From positions 3,410,001 to 3,474,000 of the forward strand of contig NC_059546.1 of assembly GCF_905220415.1 (NCBI RefSeq): a stretch of DNA of 64,000 nt, read 5' to 3'. Shown piece after piece: positions 59,441-64,000 of this stretch; position 1 is the stretch's first letter; every line of letters begins with the position of its first letter. Below the pieces are notes generated by a model that was given only the letters and a program-made list of their open reading frames with translations, did not search any database and was not told where the DNA came from. The position numbers and the translations under genes were made by a program. This DNA is from Colias croceus. Taxonomy: Eukaryota; Arthropoda; Insecta; Lepidoptera; Pieridae.

Positions 59441-60437
59441 GATAAATGTATGGAAAATTATTCCTATTATAAATATCGATCATAGACTAGATATTACAAA
59501 ACTTGAATGAAGTGCAATATGATAAGGTCTGTAGCTTAACATGGATTACACAAATCGAAGCAATAAAGCTCTAAGAGATATTCTATAACAGAATAACATT
59601 AACAAAATAATACCTATACTTACATTTAAAAACATCCACGTTGTTGTCGTCAAGGCTTTCTTATTGTAGAAGCCTTGAGCGTACATATTTTTGAGGTCGA
59701 TTTTCTTATGGTCAAAGTGTCCTGTGTCCTTCCGCGTCCTGCCCGTCCGAGTTTTAAGTGCCTCAGGGATCAAAGCGAGAGCTTATCGACGTGAAGATTA
59801 CCAACGAGAGATTATTATATCAAACACTTTGCTTCTCAGAATTATTTTAAATAAAGATGAATGTTTATTCAATTTATATAAGAGATCAAGCAATTTTAAT
59901 GTCGTAGTAAATAAATATGTTTACCTACTCGTGTGCTATCCAAATATATTCTAATACCTATTTAATCAACACCGTTTGAGAAACCAAAAGTGTTCTTCTA
60001 ACATATTTTGTATTGGTAAATTATATCATAGTTTTTCCTTAAATCATACCTAAATGTGCAAATCAGAATAAAAAATTTACAGCAGCTTACGAGAAAAAAG
60101 GACGAAATATTAAAAACAATATGATCATTCATACCATCTCATTCTATATCATTCCGCGAATACAGCTGGGGTCGCCAGCGGACCCCAATTTAATGCCTCA
60201 AGAAATGTGGACAAAGTAAATAGAAAAAATTTACCGACCACGAACAAACGCAAGATAGAACGTCAGTCAATTTCACATTCAATGAATATGAAATTCGTTT
60301 TATTTCGCGGGAAATATGATACTTATAAATGTGTATACGTTTTATGAATGCTTTATTTTTAACCGACGTTACGAAAACAGAGCATTGGATTGTAAGTGTA
60401 CTATTTGATTGGTTTGTAAGTGTACTGTTTTATCGCT
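59441..60437. other. mostly non-coding stretch
   Basis: Contains the minus-strand exon candidate 59624-59761; otherwise nothing recognised. Confidence 0.5.
59624..59761 (-). CDS. likely internal exon of an unrecognised gene
   Basis: On the minus strand a pyrimidine-rich acceptor (CTCTCGCTTTGATCCCTGAG) and a strong donor GTAAGTAT bound 138 nt, 46 codons, phase 0 at both ends. It reads ALKTRTGRTRKDTGHFDHKK, then IDLKNMYAQGFYNKKALTTT and TWMFLN. GC content is well above the surroundings. No domain recognised; the other exons would lie at lower coordinates or beyond the window's right end. Confidence 0.45.
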
Positions 60438-60645
60438 TACTAGCTTCCGCCCACGACTTTGTACGTGCATCCCCGTTTTTCCCCGTTCCCGCAAGAATTT
60501 CGGGAAATCCTTTCTTAGGGGACGCCTATGTTATGACATCTACCTGCATGCCAAATTTCAGACCGATAAATCCAGTGGTTTGGGCTGTGCGTTGATAGAT
60601 CACTATATCAGTCACCTTTGAGTTTTATGTATATAGATAGTCGAG
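60438..60645 (+). repeat. SINE-type repeat, family F
   Basis: ACTAGCTTCCGCCCACGACT head, CCCCGTTCCCGCAAGAATTT, GCATGCCAAATTTCAGACCG and TGTATATAGATAG tail. Related in layout to families D and E but with a different body. Two overlapping ORFs across it are spurious. Confidence 0.75.
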
Positions 60646-61142
60646 AGGTCATGTTTGAGAGAATCACGCAGATACTAAGAATCCACTTTAATTATTACTT
60701 CCATATTATGTTCATTCAGCGTTAAATTACATGATTAATTCAAGTTGATGACAAGGTTTTGGTATAAGAGCCTTATTCACATGCTTCGTATCCATTTTAG
60801 TTGAATCAATATTGAGCACCATTATTAGTAACAACATATGTTTTTACTTCACATTATTTTATACTTTTATACAACAACGTTTCTGACTTTTATTGAATCA
60901 ATATAGAAAAAATCTGAAATTTCATTCTTTAACTTTGAAAGTTTTTATACAGAAAGTATTAAATTAAATTACATACTCTGACGTAGTTCAAGTGAATCCC
61001 TGGGGATGAAGTCAGCGCCGTATCGAAAGACTTCACGTTCACTAAAAATTTAATTTAAAAATAACTTTCATTTTGTCTGTTTGTAACGTGACATGAGATA
61101 AAAGGGATATCCTTTTTCACAAAGGAAAAGAAAAAATTTTTT
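60646..61142. other. non-coding stretch
   Basis: Nothing recognised. Confidence 0.5.
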
Positions 61143-61362
61143 AACCGACTTCAAAAAAAAGGAGGAGGTTATCAATTGGGCCGGTATGTTTTTTTTTATG
61201 TATGTACACCGATTACTCCGAGGTTTCTGAACCGATTTACGTGATTCTTTTTTTGTTCGATGTGGGATGGTGTCGAATTGGTCCCATAAAAATTTTATTC
61301 GGATAGGCATAGTAGTTTTTATTTTATGAGCATTTTTGTCTGTATTTGTCAATATTGCTTTA
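61143..61362 (+). mobile_element. AACCGACTTC repeat, 3' truncated
   Basis: AACCGACTTCAAAAAAAAGG to GAGCATTTTTGTCTGTATTT, then diverges before the second inverted end. A SINE-type head piece CCACCCGCGGCTTCGCCCG follows at 61380. Confidence 0.75.
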
Positions 61363-62536
61363 TTATAAAATAGCTTAACCACCCGCGGCTTCGCCCGTTT
61401 TGTCTAAAACCTAATAAATTATATACTAAAACCTTGTTTTTGAATATATCTATTTATTAAACAAACCCGCATCAATATCCGTAAAGTAATTTTAAAGATT
61501 ACAAAAGGACATAGGGACACAGAAAGTGACTTTGTTTTATACTATGTAGTGATCCGTTAGTACCTATTTTATTACTTATTCAACTATGCAATAGCATGCT
61601 TGAAATATCAAGCAAGACTACATGAATATTCCATACAAATTACTCTAAACAACAGCACATAAAGCGACAGAAGCAGTCTGTACATCACCGAAAAATATTT
61701 CCACAATATGGTACCTACTGCAGCGGGAAGTACAATATTTTACACGAACGCAACAATCCGAGGGCTTATTCAATTTAACGCAAGTCAAAATCTCCGCGAT
61801 CTATTATACGATAGATCGCGGCTTGCGCTATCCTTTTACTATGAACAGCATAAGTCCACAGGAGAGCGCCGAGCAACATGTCCTCTCTCTGGAAAGGCTC
61901 GCTGCCGACTGATTTTAATCGGGTCGCGCGCAGTGTTTTATAGTACTTTAAAAAAAATTGTAGAAAAATAATAGAGGTACCTTAGTTGATTTTTTAAATT
62001 TTATCTTATAAGTAAGACGTTCTTTTATTGCAATATGTAAAAATTATATTAAACTAAGTCAAATATCTTGGTGAAAATAATCATTTTGTCGACTATAATT
62101 TCTAAAAAAATTCACATTGTTCGGATTTTAATTTCGTAAGTTAGGAGTCCAAAATAAAAAAATCTTTTAACTAACTATTTTAATAAGGATTTTTGCAGTT
62201 AGTTAAAAAAATTGTGTGTTAGATCTGTCAGCGATTTCAGATATTTTTAGCTTCGAAATTGACACTAAAAGCGAAATCAAGTAATCATCGGCTCAGTTAT
62301 CTTGATGGTATTCACAAATACTGTATTAATTGAAAAAAACTCTTAACTAACTATATAGACAATAAAATTTCCTAAAATTATTAGTAATTCATATGTTTGT
62401 AAGATAAGTGGTTGATGGACAATCTGGTTTGAAAAATCACATATTTGAGCCAAACAGCGCACGGACCGCGTACACGGCCTTATGTGCGGTAATATTATGG
62501 CCATTTCAAAGAGCATGGGACATTTTAGTATGAAGC
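61363..62536. other. mostly non-coding stretch
   Basis: A GC-richer patch at 61740-61935 is open for 87 codons (61708-61971) and includes a 10-bp hairpin (CCGCGATCTA 61794-61803 with TAGATCGCGG 61812-61821). No domain recognised, so it is not called as a gene. Confidence 0.45.
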
Positions 62537-63651
62537 CTGGTATACCTACCAATTTGCGATAAAAAAAAAGTCATTTTGGCGGCAAGAGATGAAACATGTG
62601 CCAATCGATAGTACATCAAAATACAAATAGGAAATACTCTTTGGTAAAATGTCGTAATTGATACGGTTTCGGAATAAATAAGAGTTTAAAAAAATTTTTT
62701 TTTTAGTTTTTTGAAGTTATTTGTTACTTCTTACACTTAAACGTTAAGACAAAGCATATAAAACTTCTAATTTGTAATAAAAGGGTTTCAAAATGTTGTA
62801 TTACTATCCAAACGAAAGTAATAAACCAACTTTGGGCTAGGGATACGCACGTGCGGTGCGTCACTTATCGACAACCGTTATCGATTCTTAGAAAATCAAA
62901 ATCGTTCATTTATCAGTGGTAAGTTGTTATGATCATAGTGCGGCCGAATAACAAACATTATGAATGCTTGAAGCTTGAGTTACTTTTATAGGGCCGTTTT
63001 GAAATGCGCCAGATTCATGCTTATGCTATGGAATAAGGATTTTCCATCGTGGATAATATCTTTGGGATGAATCGTGATGGATCTGACAACTGAAAATCAA
63101 AGCGGGCTTGATAATGGTTCGAGTTTAATTTTTATTACTTTGCTTTTGATGGTAATGTAGCATTTTTAAAAACCTTAACATTTAAGTAAGAAACATTAAA
63201 AAGTAAAAAAAAACTTATTTACTCCAATACTCAATACTCAATAATTTATTTGCATCCGAAACTGAAACTAAACTAATCTTCATCGTAACTAACCATATCG
63301 ATAACGGTTGTCGATAAGTGACGCACCGCACGTGCGTATCCCTAGCCCAAAGTTGGTTTATTACTTTGGTTTAGATAGTAATGCAACATTTTAAAACCCT
63401 TTTTTTACAAATTAGAAGTTTTATATGCTTTGTCTTAACCTTTAAGTGTAAGAAGTAACAAATACTTAATTCAAAAAACTGAAAAAAAAATTTTTTTTTT
63501 AACCCTTATTTATTCCAAAACCGTATCAATTACGACATTTTACCAAAGAGTATTTCCTATTTGTATTTTGATGTACTATCGATTGGCACATGTTTCATCT
63601 CTTGCCGCCAAAATGAAGTTTTTTCAAAATTTCCAACTTTAGGTATACCAG
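62537..63651. mobile_element. 1.1-kb foldback element with about 350-bp inverted arms
   Basis: Arms about 62537-62893 and 63297-63651. The inner arm part (CTAGGGATACGCACGTGCGG, TTATCGACAACCGTTATCGA) is nearly perfect; the outer ends (CTGGTATACCTA) are more diverged. The roughly 400-bp centre carries a further diverged copy of arm sequence (63143-63230). No ORF. Target duplication not resolved. Confidence 0.8.
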
Positions 63652-64000
63652 TTAGGTTCCTTGCTTTTTACTATCTACAACGTGTGCCTTGCCTCTTCTG
63701 GGATATGATTCAGTATTACATCAGCTAATGTGTTTGTAGTAAATTTAAAGTTTGAGCAATGTATTTTTATTTCGTTGTAGCAAGTTATAATTCTTGTAAG
63801 GTAAACTTTAAGTACCTATGAAGGACATCTTCTGCCTCACCTCATAATCTAATCTTAAATGAAATTAATTTAAAGTCTACTTACTACTCTATGCATACAT
63901 TTATGTCTGTAAATTAAATACATTTAGTAGTTAAATAAATGTAAAATGCATTGCCCATGCTAGCGAGTCGTGGCTTTAGGCGCCATTTCAGCTATCCAAC
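63652..64000. other. non-coding edge of window
   Basis: Nothing recognised; the last 45 bp are GC-richer and could be the start of something outside the window. Confidence 0.4.

Noticed and set aside
60165..60190. Short hairpin TGGGGTC / GACCCCA
   Set aside because: A 7-bp stem is within chance expectation.
60329..60621. Two overlapping plus-strand ORFs
   Set aside because: Both run through the family F SINE-type repeat and have no splice or motif support.
1..64000. CRISPR array, bacterial operon or complete tRNA gene
   Set aside because: Tandem repeats here have no spacer structure, genes have introns, and the only B box (23288) lacks the rest of a tRNA.

Overview
The window reads as about 64 kb of AT-rich insect nuclear DNA, most likely from a butterfly or moth (Lepidoptera). 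The evidence is the repeat complement: many copies of short repeats with the ACTAG-CTTCCGCCCGCG type of head and a TATAATATTAGTAT-GAT type of tail, a repeat ending in GAGTCCGACTCGCACTTGGCCGG, jockey/CR1-like LINEs, and a LINE ORF1 with the FP25K-like C-terminal domain. Genes have introns, coding islands are short and GC-richer, and no operons are visible. No complete tRNA, rRNA or CRISPR array was found.

The main gene is on the + strand between about 10.8 and 28.8 kb. I could assemble 13 GT-AG exons that stay in one reading frame from an ATG at 10811 to a stop at 28766-28768 (449 residues). The product is a trypsin/chymotrypsin-fold (S1) protein with His63, Asp115 and Ser368 as the likely catalytic triad. 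Three things are unusual. Five consecutive phase-0 exons insert about 155 charged residues where a normal protease has the short autolysis loop. The residues around the serine are non-canonical: an acidic or aliphatic residue replaces the oxyanion Gly, the usual Cys191 is missing, and Phe sits at the S1-pocket position. The protein ends in a CC-x2-CC motif and a polybasic tail. Its introns are packed with transposons.

Intron 11 holds a complete foldback/Mutator-like element (21624-25255) with a perfect 9-bp target duplication, long unequal inverted arms and a 159-bp unit amplified in one arm only. Intron 12 holds a 995-bp inverted-repeat element (27469-28463) whose internal repeats carry a string of splice-donor-like GGTAAGTCC motifs.

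From 28.8 to 50.9 kb the DNA is mostly non-coding, with scattered SINE-type repeats, perfect hairpins at 38.4 and 39.6 kb, a 2.3-kb inverted-repeat element with decayed coding sequence (46175-48462), and a few weak exon candidates (31.6, 35.5 and 45.15 kb). From 50.9 kb on there is a 5'-truncated LINE (50936-51953), minus-strand exon candidates at 53.1-53.4 and 59.6-59.8 kb, a nearly intact LINE (55849-59440) whose ORF2 is broken by one nonsense codon, and a second foldback element at 62.5-63.65 kb.
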